Shown here: in pieces, positions 1 to 7,278 of the stretch
Layout of the letters: the number at the start of each line of letters is the position of its first letter
How positions within the stretch are numbered: the first letter of the stretch is position 1
NCBI GenBank assembly: GCA_038145075.1
Contig: JAYQOY010000040.1
Coordinates: 1 to 14,889, forward strand
Source: TMED14 sp038145075
Lineage (GTDB): Bacteria; Bacteroidota; Bacteroidia; Flavobacteriales; Schleiferiaceae
DNA length: 14,889 nucleotides
Direction: 5' to 3'
Translations under genes and position numbers: made by a program
Notes under the pieces: model-generated
Seen by the model: the letters and a program-made list of their open reading frames with translations, nothing else
What the model was told of the DNA's origin: nothing
Databases searched by the model: none

Positions 1-100
1 GGCTAGAGCTTGGCAAAACAACGAAAGTCCCGGCGCGCGACGAAGGTCCACCACACGGTTTAAGGGTAAAAGAGAGTAAGCGTTTAAGCGAAAAGCTACA
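1..100. other. Intergenic stretch with no recognised gene
   Basis: I see no plausible coding frame, RNA gene or promoter here. The only notable points are a GCTAGAG at 2-8, which resembles the 8-bp repeat found at the far end of the window, a purine-rich stretch around 60-97, and two short GTTTAAG-containing words at about 57 and 82. On the gene map this is the downstream flank of the long minus-strand operon, beyond its terminator. It may be the outer part of the repeat region at 101-230 or the 3' flank of a gene lying outside the window. Confidence 0.5.
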
Positions 101-230
101 GCGCGAAGCGCGTGCTCTCTAGCTTTCTAGCTACCTAGCTAATTTGCGCGAAGCGCGTGCACTCTAGCCACAGGGCGCAGCCCGTGCTCTCTAGCTTCGG
201 GGCGCAGCCCGAGCCACCTAGCTCTCTAGC
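101..230. repeat. Composite repeat: four GNA-triloop hairpins with degenerate CTAG 8-mers
   Basis: Four small palindromes occur at 101-111, 146-156, 173-183 and 200-210. The first two are GCGC-GAA-GCGC and the last two GGGC-GCA-GCCC, so the stem base pair changes on both sides together. Each is followed by GTGC (GAGC in the last) and then an 8-mer: TCTCTAGC at 116-123, ACTCTAGC at 161-168, TCTCTAGC at 188-195 and CACCTAGC at 215-222. Extra 8-mers follow directly at 124-131, 132-139 and 223-230. Copies two to four are spaced exactly 27 bp apart (11 hairpin + 4 + 8 + 4), while the first spacing is 45 bp. The 8-mer is the reverse complement of the GCTAGAGA array at the window end. The function is unknown; a REP-like mobile or structural extragenic element is my inference. 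Confidence 0.85.
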
Positions 231-238
231 CACCAAGC

Positions 239-270
239 AAAAAAAAGGCGCCCAATGGGCGCCTTTTTTT
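239..270. terminator. Strong bidirectional rho-independent terminator
   Basis: A GGCGCCC stem (247-253), an AAT loop and a GGGCGCC stem (257-263) are flanked by an A-run at 239-246 and a T-run at 264-270, so the stem can extend to about 14 bp. On the minus strand it lies about 30 nt beyond the ppiD stop codon and gives a U-run after the stem, which is right for ending the long minus-strand operon. The symmetric A and T runs mean it could also stop transcription arriving from the left. Confidence 0.93.
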
Positions 271-299
271 CCTGTCGCGGGAATCCGCGTTGGATATGC

Positions 300-2381
300 T
301 TAGTAGAACTTACCACGGTAGTCCTCTACGTCTGCACCTTCAATCAAGGCTTGGAAGAGGGCAGATTGGACGCGGCTACGGAGTTGGTTGTTCTGCTGGG
401 CTACATCACCTGCAGTAGCGGCTACGCCGGGGTTTTCGATGATGTTCAAGACTTTGTACTGGTATACACCGTTCAAGCCTTCGAGCACATCCGATTGGAA
501 GCCAACGGGTGAACCAACGGCGGAACCAATGATGGCTGCTTCGCGGCCCGCACCAGGCATAAAGAGGCTGGACAAGCTTACAGTGGCCTTTTGGAAGGCA
601 GGCGTCTGAGAAGCCCACTGTCCTTTGAGGTAGGCCACTTTGGCGTGGTTGAGGGCCAAGAGTTGCAACTCGTCGCGCACTTCGTCTACAGACTTGTAAC
701 CGGGCTCGTACACGGCGGTCAATTGAGCTACTACGTAGTTCTGGTAGTTGTTGTTGATGACACCCACTTCGTTGACTTCGCGTTCGGCATTGAAAGCCCA
801 ACGAACCACTTCACGGCTCTCACCTAGACCAACAATTTGCTCATCCGTTGCGGAGGTGTTCTTATTGGGTAACAAGGCTACATTAAAGCGGTTGGCTACA
901 GCTTGGGCATCTTCGCCGCTCTGAAGGGCTTTGGCGAATTCTGCGGCTTGGCTGTAGATGCCTTGTTCGGTCTCTTTAGAAACGTTTACGCGGCGGAAAA
1001 CTTGAGCGAGCTGTACAGAAGGTACTGCACCGCGCTGACCGGTAACGTTAATGATATGGAATCCAAAGTTGGTGAAGACCAAACCGGTAGTGCCCGTGCT
1101 ATTGCGGAAGCAGTAGTCTTCGAAAGGCTTGGCCATCATATTGGGTTTGAACCAGCCCAAATCGCCGCCTTTGGAGCCCGCCACGATATCGTCGTTGAAG
1201 GTGGTAGCGACGTCGTTGAAGTTCAAGCTGCCAGCCTGGATGCCTGCGAGCAATGAATCCGCGATGGTCTTAGCCGTTTGGTAGTCGCGGGTAGCTTGAG
1301 AGCGCTCCGCACCGGCGAAGGCCACGAGGATGTGGCGCGCAGACACGGAGTCAGGCATGTTGCGGCGGCTCATCACTTTTACGATTTGGTAGCCAGGTCC
1401 GATGGCGATGGGATCGCTCACGAAGCCCGCACCTTGACCTTCAATGGCCGTAGAGAGGGACTCGTCGAGGAGGTCGAGGCTGTAGTAGTTATCTTGGAAA
1501 GGAACATCGCTGTTGGCCATGACGTAGGCAGAGTCGTCGATGGAGGCAGCGAGTTCGGCCTTCATCTCACCGAGTTCGGCCAAAACGGCATTGCGGTCCG
1601 CATCTGAAGGCTCCAAGGGGAAGTTGGCGAAGTAGATATCGCGCAATTCGTTGATGACCTTAAAGTTTTCTTTGTTCTCCGCGTAAACGGCTTTGAAATC
1701 CGCATCCGTTACTTCAACCACGGTGTCGGCGGTGGCTTGAACCAAAAGGCCGGCCCACTCGATTTCAGCTTGACGGGTCTTGCGCGCCAAATTGTGCTGG
1801 TAGATGCTCACGGGGGTGCGCAATCCTTGCTTAACCGCGGTGTAGAACTTGTTGGAAAGCGCTTCGTTGCGCACATCGCTCTCGAAGTTGACCCAGTTCA
1901 GCCACTGGTCCGTAGCTTCTTGGCTAGCGTCTTTGTTATCACGCAAATTGGCCAAAGCTGATTTCAACAACTCAGGGTTGAATGCGCCCGTATTGGGGTC
2001 GCGGAAGCCCTCCATAGATTGGATGCTAGGGTTGCTGACAATGGCGTCCCACAACTCATCGGTGCTAACCGTGAAGCCCAACTCGTCTTGCAAGTCGCCG
2101 ATGAGGCGGTTCTGAAGCTGCTGGTTCCAAACCATCTGAGAAAGCTGCATGCTGCCCAGGTTGGCCATGTTGGGGTTATTGATTCGGAGATCTTCCATTT
2201 CACGGTTGAAGTCCGTGGAAGAGATCTTCTCGCCGTTGATAAAGCCCACAGCGTCTTGATCGCCGTTGAACAATACAGAGCTAGATGAAAAGAATTCACC
2301 GAGGATAAATGCGCCGAGAGCAAAACCGATGGCGATGATTACCAGGCCAGAGCGGCGGCGGAGTTTGTCAAACATTCCCAT
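300..2381 (-). CDS. ppiD: PpiD-type periplasmic folding chaperone with parvulin domain
   Basis: A 693-aa inner-membrane-anchored periplasmic protein of the SurA_N/PpiD family, expected to help newly exported envelope proteins fold. Residues 1-11 (MGMFDKLRRRS) are a positively charged cytoplasmic start, residues 12-31 a single membrane segment, and the rest is periplasmic. The SurA_N-like part covers roughly residues 40-240. A parvulin PPIase domain begins near residue 345 with the typical SARHILV strand, includes GGDLGWF, and ends near residue 450 with FGFHIINV. The C-terminal half is a second, less clear region, and the chain ends DVEDYRGKFY, resembling other Bacteroidota homologues, so the gene looks complete. 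An alternative start is Met3. It is the last gene of the minus-strand operon, 67 bp after the CNNM/CBS gene, with a terminator just downstream. Whether the parvulin domain is catalytically active cannot be told from sequence alone. Confidence 0.93.
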   Translation of the reverse strand: MGMFDKLRRRSGLVIIAIGFALGAFILGEFFSSSSVLFNGDQDAVGFINGEKISSTDFNREMEDLRINNPNMANLGSMQLSQMVWNQQLQNRLIGDLQDELGFTVSTDELWDAIVSNPSIQSMEGFRDPNTGAFNPELLKSALANLRDNKDASQEATDQWLNWVNFESDVRNEALSNKFYTAVKQGLRTPVSIYQHNLARKTRQAEIEWAGLLVQATADTVVEVTDADFKAVYAENKENFKVINELRDIYFANFPLEPSDADRNAVLAELGEMKAELAASIDDSAYVMANSDVPFQDNYYSLDLLDESLSTAIEGQGAGFVSDPIAIGPGYQIVKVMSRRNMPDSVSARHILVAFAGAERSQATRDYQTAKTIADSLLAGIQAGSLNFNDVATTFNDDIVAGSKGGDLGWFKPNMMAKPFEDYCFRNSTGTTGLVFTNFGFHIINVTGQRGAVPSVQLAQVFRRVNVSKETEQGIYSQAAEFAKALQSGEDAQAVANRFNVALLPNKNTSATDEQIVGLGESREVVRWAFNAEREVNEVGVINNNYQNYVVAQLTAVYEPGYKSVDEVRDELQLLALNHAKVAYLKGQWASQTPAFQKATVSLSSLFMPGAGREAAIIGSAVGSPVGFQSDVLEGLNGVYQYKVLNIIENPGVAATAGDVAQQNNQLRSRVQSALFQALIEGADVEDYRGKFY

Positions 2382-2402
2382 AATGCGTAGAAAATAAGGG
2401 TG

Positions 2403-2410
2403 CGAATATA
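2403..2410 (-). promoter_or_regulatory. Possible -7 promoter box for ppiD
   Basis: On the minus strand the 67-bp gap before ppiD contains TATATTCG, a 7-of-8 match to the Bacteroidota -7 consensus TAnnTTTG. A TTCG about 22 nt upstream is a poor match to the -33 TTG. If real, it would let ppiD be transcribed separately from the operon. The support is motif-only and weak. Confidence 0.3.
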
Positions 2411-2448
2411 CAAATCAGAACGGCCGCATGCACGAAGAAATGCGGGCT

Positions 2449-3699
2449 TTAGTCCTGATCTTTGGACACAATCACGCAGGCAATGCGCTGGGCGTCCATA
2501 GTTTGGATCGTGAATACCCAATTTTCGAGCTGCAGGGTCTCCCCCTCGACCGGCAAATGGCCCAAATGATTGGCGATCAAACCGCCCAAGGTGCTGTAGG
2601 CTTCCTCTTCCGGCCAGTCGAATCCATACGTCTCGTTCAGGTAGTCCACCTCGAGGGATGCGTCCAGCTTCCAGGTGCCGTTGGGCAGTTCTTCTTCGGT
2701 CCGAACGTCCGTATCGTGCTCGTCATCAATTTCGCCGAAGAGCTCTTCCACAACATCTTCTAGGGTTACAATACCCGTTAATGAGCCCAAATCGTCGACG
2801 ACAGAGGCCATGGAGCGCTTGTCTCGAATAAGCATCTTGAAGACTTCCTGGGCACTCATGGTTTCAGGCACAAAGGAAAGAGGGGTCAGGATGGACGCCA
2901 AGCGTTTGGGCCGGCGGAAGAGCCCAAAAGCGTGCACATAGGCAAAGGCATCGTCGACCCTATCGCGGTAGACCACGAGCTTGGAAAAGCCGGTCTCCGT
3001 GAATTTTTCGCGGAGGTCGTCCATGGAGATAGAGGCTGGGACTGCACAGATTTCCGTGCGGGGAACCATGCAAGAGCGCACTTTGACGTCCCCAAAGTCT
3101 AAGGCATTTCGGAAGAGCTCAATTTCGGGCTCGACTTCTTCCGCTGTGCTGCCCTCTTCCAAATAGTGGTCTAGGTCTGCTCGGCCAAAGACGATAGGCT
3201 CAGCGCTCGCTTTTACGTCGCGGCCCATTCGGCCTAAGAAGGCCTTACTGATGCGCGTGAGCACTTCCACCAACGGCCAAAGCACCCAATAAACCACCGT
3301 CAGCGGGAGGGTGAACCAGCGGAGCGAATCGTTGGCGCGGTTGCGGAAAAAGGCCTTCGGAAGGTATTCAGCCACGAAGAGGACGACCAAGGTGGAGAGC
3401 AACGTTTGGAGCGCTACAGCCCAACCTGGAGCCAACTTCCACGCATCCACAAAGACGGGATCCAGCAGCGCTGAGGTTTGCAAACCGACCACAACGAGGG
3501 CAATCGTATTGCCCATTAGCATGGCGCCAATGAAATGGGACGGATGGTTGATGAGAAAGGCCAAACGGGCACCCAGCCAGGTGCCACGCTTCGTTTCAAT
3601 TTCAATTTGGAGTCGGTTGGCGCTCAAGTAGGCGATTTCCATGCCCGAAAAAAAGGCCGAAAACAAGAGCGCCGCAAGGAGGATGAAGCCTTCGTTCAT
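2449..3699 (-). CDS. CNNM/CBS/CorC_HlyC membrane protein (hemolysin-family)
   Basis: A 416-aa protein with the three-part architecture often annotated as hemolysin C or CorC. An N-terminal CNNM (DUF21) membrane domain spans about residues 1-180 (first helix after MNEGF, then the FFSGMEIAYLSANR motif). A CBS pair occupies about 200-330, including VRSCMVPRTEI and GIVTLEDVVEELFGEI. A CorC_HlyC domain occupies about 340-416. Relatives are linked to magnesium or cobalt efflux, but the bacterial substrate is often unproven. The frame extends 11 codons further upstream to 3732, but I chose the ATG at 3697-3699 because it overlaps the preceding gene's stop as ATGA, a classic coupling arrangement, and because the membrane segment then begins normally. 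GldE is a related gliding-associated paralogue; without gldD nearby I do not use that name. Confidence 0.93.
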   Translation of the reverse strand: MNEGFILLAALLFSAFFSGMEIAYLSANRLQIEIETKRGTWLGARLAFLINHPSHFIGAMLMGNTIALVVVGLQTSALLDPVFVDAWKLAPGWAVALQTLLSTLVVLFVAEYLPKAFFRNRANDSLRWFTLPLTVVYWVLWPLVEVLTRISKAFLGRMGRDVKASAEPIVFGRADLDHYLEEGSTAEEVEPEIELFRNALDFGDVKVRSCMVPRTEICAVPASISMDDLREKFTETGFSKLVVYRDRVDDAFAYVHAFGLFRRPKRLASILTPLSFVPETMSAQEVFKMLIRDKRSMASVVDDLGSLTGIVTLEDVVEELFGEIDDEHDTDVRTEEELPNGTWKLDASLEVDYLNETYGFDWPEEEAYSTLGGLIANHLGHLPVEGETLQLENWVFTIQTMDAQRIACVIVSKDQD

Positions 3700-3929
3700 G
3701 ATGGATTGGAGGCGTCGTCGTTGGATTTCCAACGCGCCTCCATGGTCTTGCGCTGCTTGCGACGGAGACCAAACATGAAGAAGCCTAGAAAGGCAAAGAG
3801 CACAAACATGTACGCCCGGTTACGGTCTACCGTCCAGTTGCTGTAAATCGTTTCCAAGGAAAGCAGGCCAATCACGAGCCAGACCCATTCAACGGTCTTC
3901 AAACTGCGGCGAGCAAAAGTGGGTTTCAT
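3696..3929 (-). CDS. Small two-helix membrane protein, function unknown
   Basis: A 77-aa protein with two hydrophobic segments: about residues 14-27 (VEWVWLVIGLLSLE) and about 38-54 (RAYMFVLFAFLGFFMFG), followed by a basic and polar tail (RRKQRKTMEARWKS). The likely topology is a hairpin with the charged tail in the cytoplasm. It starts 6 bp after lptC and its TGA overlaps the ATG of the CNNM/CBS gene by 4 bp, so translation of the three is probably linked. A small membrane protein at this position between lptC and the CNNM/CBS gene is, as I recall, common in flavobacteria, which argues that it is real. No named domain is recognised. A role in assisting either neighbour is only inference. Confidence 0.8.
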   Translation of the reverse strand: MKPTFARRSLKTVEWVWLVIGLLSLETIYSNWTVDRNRAYMFVLFAFLGFFMFGLRRKQRKTMEARWKSNDDASNPS

Positions 3930-3935
3930 GTGCGT

Positions 3936-4508
3936 CTAGTCTTGTCCTTCAAAATGTCCGGACACTGCAAAGATGGTGTATTGCGACAAATCTTCCTTCG
4001 CTTCAAACCCTTTTCCTTGCACTTCTTCGCCCTTATCGATGATACGGACTTTAGATTCACTCCGGAAGACCTGATTCACGCGGTCCCATTCCATGGCGTC
4101 CGTATAGAGGGCATTGCCCCCGTCTTGAACCACTTCCACGTCGCCGGTTAATACCCATACTTGGTCGGACATTCGGCGCACGGCCTTTTGGGCCTTCAAG
4201 TGGCCTGTAACGCGTCCTTGTTGGTCGAGGATTTCCACCCGAAATCCTTGCCGAAACACCTGCCGTGGCTGTTCGTCGTCGCTGCTGTAATCTTCCCAAA
4301 CACCCGTTGTTACGCGGATTTTGGCCATTCCGCTGTCGCTGTAGACCATTTGCACGTTGTGCTGCTCGATCATGGCCCCCGTAAACTGCTGACGCAAGGC
4401 ACTTACGGCTTGTTCATCGTTGGAACAGCCCATCAAAGCCCAGAGTCCAAAGAACACAAAAGGAGCCCAACGGGCTCCTCTGTGTATGCTATGTAGTCGT
4501 GGAAACAC
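3936..4508 (-). CDS. lptC: LPS export ABC transporter periplasmic protein LptC
   Basis: A 190-aa lipoprotein-type LptC, the periplasmic bridge that passes lipopolysaccharide from the LptBFG transporter towards LptA. The start is a GTG at 4506-4508, two bases after the TPR gene. It gives a signal peptide with a basic n-region (RLHSIHRGAR), a hydrophobic core (FVFFGLWAL) and a lipobox ending LMGC with Cys28 as the lipidated residue. The following domain has the LptC pattern: MVYSDSGMAKIRVTTG, a conserved GFRVEILDQQGRVTGHL strand pair, VWVLTGDVEVV, and the C-terminal FEAKEDLSQYTI. The only later ATG, just before the lipobox Cys, would remove the signal, so the GTG is preferred. Oddly, codons 10-16 coincide with a terminator-like hairpin (4461-4479). 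It belongs to the envelope operon with the TPR and beta-barrel genes upstream. Confidence 0.9.
   Translation of the reverse strand: MFPRLHSIHRGARWAPFVFFGLWALMGCSNDEQAVSALRQQFTGAMIEQHNVQMVYSDSGMAKIRVTTGVWEDYSSDDEQPRQVFRQGFRVEILDQQGRVTGHLKAQKAVRRMSDQVWVLTGDVEVVQDGGNALYTDAMEWDRVNQVFRSESKVRIIDKGEEVQGKGFEAKEDLSQYTIFAVSGHFEGQD
4449..4479 (-). terminator. Terminator-like hairpin inside the start of lptC
   Basis: On the minus strand AGGAGCCC pairs perfectly with GGGCTCCT across a three-base loop (stem arms 4472-4479 and 4461-4468), followed by the T-rich run TTTGTGTTCTTT. The hairpin lies 32 nt past the TPR gene's stop codon, a normal terminator position, but also inside lptC codons 10-16. It may partly end transcription of the upstream genes and so attenuate lptC. 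The T-run is interrupted by G residues, so the strength is uncertain. Confidence 0.55.
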
Positions 4509-4510
4509 GA

Positions 4511-5914
4511 TTAGAAACGAACGGTAATCGTTTCGTTAATCCAACATCCGATGCTGTAGCGATCGCCTTCTTTCTTACCGAATTGGAAAGAGATAGACTT
4601 GTCGGGGATACCCGGACGCAACTTGCTCACCAACTTGTCGGAGCGGCCTGCCACACTGGGATCCACTTGCTTGGCGCGAGTGGCTTTGTCAATAGCTGCC
4701 CAGTATACCGCGTTCTTTTCGAATACGTTGTTGCCACAACTTCCTGCCGCAGCTGCATAGACGTTCGCCCACATTAAGTAGGCCTCACCGGAGTTCTCGT
4801 TGTTGCGAACAGCCGCCGCACAGTCGCTCTTCGCAGCAGCCAGGTTGCCTGTCTTCAAATGGATGGCTGCAAGCTTCAAGTAGTCCTTCGCTTTCTTCAA
4901 TGGATCCGCTTCTTGAGCGATGGCATCTGTGAAGTACTTCACGGCATCGTCGTACTTCTCGTTTTTGATGCTCAATACACCCATGGAGCGTGCTGCCTGG
5001 GCAGATGGCTCAAGATCATAGAGCGACTGCGCCACCAAGTAGTAGATGGGGTTGTCCGTACAATCTGTAGTACCGGCCGTATCCGTGCGCTCCTTGGAGA
5101 GCATCTTCTCAGCACGACGCAACCATGCAGCATCACCTAGGTGCTTGTCAAAATTCTCCTGGTTGTAAATGAGGCCCAAACGGTCACATGTCAACAATGG
5201 CGCCAAACCGCGCTCAATGTTCGTCATGAGCTTGGTAGACTGTTCCAACAGGCGCTTGTCTATATCCAACACGCGCTTCTCACGAGATGAAATGATGCCC
5301 AAAGTGTCCTTTTCCGTCAAGCTAGTGATTTCACGGTTCCAGTTGTCCGTTTGCATTTCAATAGCTTCGCCCACAGCACCATACGCGTTCAACAAACCTT
5401 CTGAATCCAAGGTGTCCACTTTATAGAGGGCAATCACCGCATTGAAGTAGTTGTTGAGGTACAAAGGTTGTATGTCGCCAGGATTGACGTCCAAAGCCGC
5501 ATTAAACATCTGGTAGGCTGTGTAAGCGTCCTCAGGGTAGTAATCGTAGTAGTCGTTGGCTTTCTGGCCCAATACCTTCGCTTCACTGCCAGGGTAGTAG
5601 GTGTTCCAATCGTCGTACATCTTCATGAGCGCTGCGATAAGCTCCGCTTTTTTCGCAGGGTCTTGCTCAGCTTTAATCTTGGCGTCAAAAATCTTGGGAG
5701 CGAATTTGTAGACTACCTCGCTCGCTTGTGGACACGTGGTGTAGACAATCATCCAGGGCTCATAGGCCTGGAGGTAGTCCTTGCCATTGCAAAGCTGACC
5801 GAAGTTGTTGTAGTTCTCAAAGCAACGGATGCTGTCTGCATCATTGCTGCCCCAGTTCTGAGCGTTTGCAAAGAATGCGCTGAATGCGAAGAGTACGAGT
5901 AGAATGCGCTTCAT
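4511..5914 (-). CDS. Periplasmic TPR-repeat protein with signal peptide
   Basis: A 467-aa exported protein. Residues 1-18 (MKRILLVLFAFSAFFANA) form a Sec signal peptide with likely cleavage before Gln19. The mature part is helical with tetratricopeptide-like repeats: an early region around LQAYEPWMIVYTTCPQ, a region around AYTAYQMFNAALDVNPGD, and clearer TPR units such as GVLSIKNEKYDDAVKYFTDA followed by YLKLAAIHLKTGNLAAA. The chain ends in a compact segment, FQFGKKEGDRYSIGCWINET, which I recall from flavobacterial homologues found next to lptC. Several cysteines suggest possible periplasmic disulfides. It begins 5 bp after the beta-barrel gene and ends 2 bp before lptC. The precise role is unknown; TPR proteins usually act as binding platforms, and the context points to envelope assembly. 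Confidence 0.87.
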   Translation of the reverse strand: MKRILLVLFAFSAFFANAQNWGSNDADSIRCFENYNNFGQLCNGKDYLQAYEPWMIVYTTCPQASEVVYKFAPKIFDAKIKAEQDPAKKAELIAALMKMYDDWNTYYPGSEAKVLGQKANDYYDYYPEDAYTAYQMFNAALDVNPGDIQPLYLNNYFNAVIALYKVDTLDSEGLLNAYGAVGEAIEMQTDNWNREITSLTEKDTLGIISSREKRVLDIDKRLLEQSTKLMTNIERGLAPLLTCDRLGLIYNQENFDKHLGDAAWLRRAEKMLSKERTDTAGTTDCTDNPIYYLVAQSLYDLEPSAQAARSMGVLSIKNEKYDDAVKYFTDAIAQEADPLKKAKDYLKLAAIHLKTGNLAAAKSDCAAAVRNNENSGEAYLMWANVYAAAAGSCGNNVFEKNAVYWAAIDKATRAKQVDPSVAGRSDKLVSKLRPGIPDKSISFQFGKKEGDRYSIGCWINETITVRF

Positions 5915-5919
5915 GAGTA

Positions 5920-7278
5920 TTACCGGTATTTAAATTTGACAAACCACTGGTCGTTGAGTGTGACCCCTACAGTCGCTTGCGTATAGAATTCTTGGATTAG
6001 TCCGTTCGTTTTTGTTCCCCAGCTTCCGACTTGAGCGCCGATGTGAAGGGTGGCAAATTTAACATCTCCTGGCAAAATAGCCCGACCCCCGATAGGAAGT
6101 CCCATGCCCAAACTCGCTTGCCATGCGTTGATAGGGGTCTGATTTAGAACCAGTCCCGTGTTTTCATAGCTAAAAGCTACACGGTAGGCGATGTCGTTCT
6201 TGAACCCTTTTAAACGCTTGTCCGGGAACGCCAAGGAAGGAATTAAGCTCGCTGAGGCCGAAATCCGGGTGCTGTTTTCAGCATAGGGTCCGCTCCAGGG
6301 CTCGCTCGTCAACCAAGGAAGCGTTCCTGTGCTGAAGGGCAACAGGAACTGGGTTTCCGTGACTTGGTACTGGATACCTACAGACCATGCCGAAACGGGC
6401 AAATCTTTTGCCGGTTTGCTGAATTCCAGTCCAACGCTCATCTGGGTAGGAACGTAGATATAGCCCTCTTGGTTCAATACGGCTGCACCCGTGTCCAACG
6501 GCGTTTCAGAGCCGGATCCGTTTGCGATGTAGGTGTAGCTCAAGTCGTTAGACGTGCTTGAAATCGCACTTCCATTGCGAAGCGTAGCCCCTGCGACCAC
6601 TTTATAGGCCCCAACAGGAAGGCGCAGTTGCGCTCCAGCATCCCAGTACCAATCGCTGGCCAAAGTGCGCTGAGCTACTCGAACCGAATTGAACTGGTTG
6701 TCGCTAAAAATCATGCTCGTCGTCTGGTCCAATGAACCAAAGAGGTAGTTTGCATTGAAGCCAAGTGCTAGAAACTTCACGGGCTTGAGGCCCAGGCCCA
6801 CATGCAGCTTGGTGTAGCCGCCGCTGCCTTTGAACTGCTGTGTATAGTCTCCAAAATCCGCGTCTGTTCCCTTGGTTAGCATGTCGTAGCCGGTCAAGGA
6901 ATAAGGCATCAATCCGGTCGAAAAGCCCATCCACTTTTTCAACGGAAAGGCTACGCCCATGTGTTTAAATCCGCCTGTGGTGTTCCACAAGCTGGCATTC
7001 TCGTTCGCCTGGTGCACGCCCATGTAGCTACCGCCCAAATCCAAGGTCGTATAGCGCAAGTCCGCGTAGCTCGCGGGCTGGGCTGGGTTGACATACAAAC
7101 CTGAAGTCGCAGCCGCTTGGGTGCCTCCCAAAATGCTGTGGTACGTGAAGGCATTGGGCTGGACCCAGCCATGTCCGTAGATAGAATACGGACTCACGCC
7201 ACCGCTCTGTCCAAAGAGCAAGCCTTGACCCAAGAGGAGGCCAGCGAATAGAAAGAGGGTTCTAACGGTGCTTTTCAT
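5920..7278 (-). CDS. Outer-membrane beta-barrel protein, function unknown
   Basis: A 452-aa exported protein. The ATG at 7276-7278 gives the signal peptide MKSTVRTLFLFAGLLLGQ with likely cleavage after LLFG or GQ. The mature protein begins SGGVSPYSIYGHGWVQ and consists of alternating hydrophobic and polar strands rich in Gly, Tyr and Asn (for example FLALGFNANYLFGS and WSVGIQYQVTETQF). It ends WFVKFKYR, an aromatic terminal strand typical of barrels inserted by Bam. The reading frame stays open 113 codons further upstream, but that extension is a proline-rich out-of-frame reading of coaX and lacks a signal, so I rejected it. The start overlaps the end of coaX by 17 bp. A related FadL-like or hypothetical outer-membrane protein follows coaX in flavobacteria, as I recall. 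The substrate, if it is a channel, is unknown. Confidence 0.85.
   Translation of the reverse strand: MKSTVRTLFLFAGLLLGQGLLFGQSGGVSPYSIYGHGWVQPNAFTYHSILGGTQAAATSGLYVNPAQPASYADLRYTTLDLGGSYMGVHQANENASLWNTTGGFKHMGVAFPLKKWMGFSTGLMPYSLTGYDMLTKGTDADFGDYTQQFKGSGGYTKLHVGLGLKPVKFLALGFNANYLFGSLDQTTSMIFSDNQFNSVRVAQRTLASDWYWDAGAQLRLPVGAYKVVAGATLRNGSAISSTSNDLSYTYIANGSGSETPLDTGAAVLNQEGYIYVPTQMSVGLEFSKPAKDLPVSAWSVGIQYQVTETQFLLPFSTGTLPWLTSEPWSGPYAENSTRISASASLIPSLAFPDKRLKGFKNDIAYRVAFSYENTGLVLNQTPINAWQASLGMGLPIGGRAILPGDVKFATLHIGAQVGSWGTKTNGLIQEFYTQATVGVTLNDQWFVKFKYR

Noticed and set aside
101..230. CRISPR array
   Set aside because: Although there is 27-bp periodicity, whole units repeat back to back with no unique spacers, one interval is 45 bp, and no cas gene is present.
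406..801. 131-aa frame within ppiD on the same strand
   Set aside because: It is an out-of-frame reading of the C-terminal part of ppiD, Arg-rich and without any domain.
3700..3732. 11-codon N-terminal extension of the CNNM/CBS protein
   Set aside because: It lies inside the upstream gene, and the downstream ATG has the ATGA overlap and gives a normal N-terminus.
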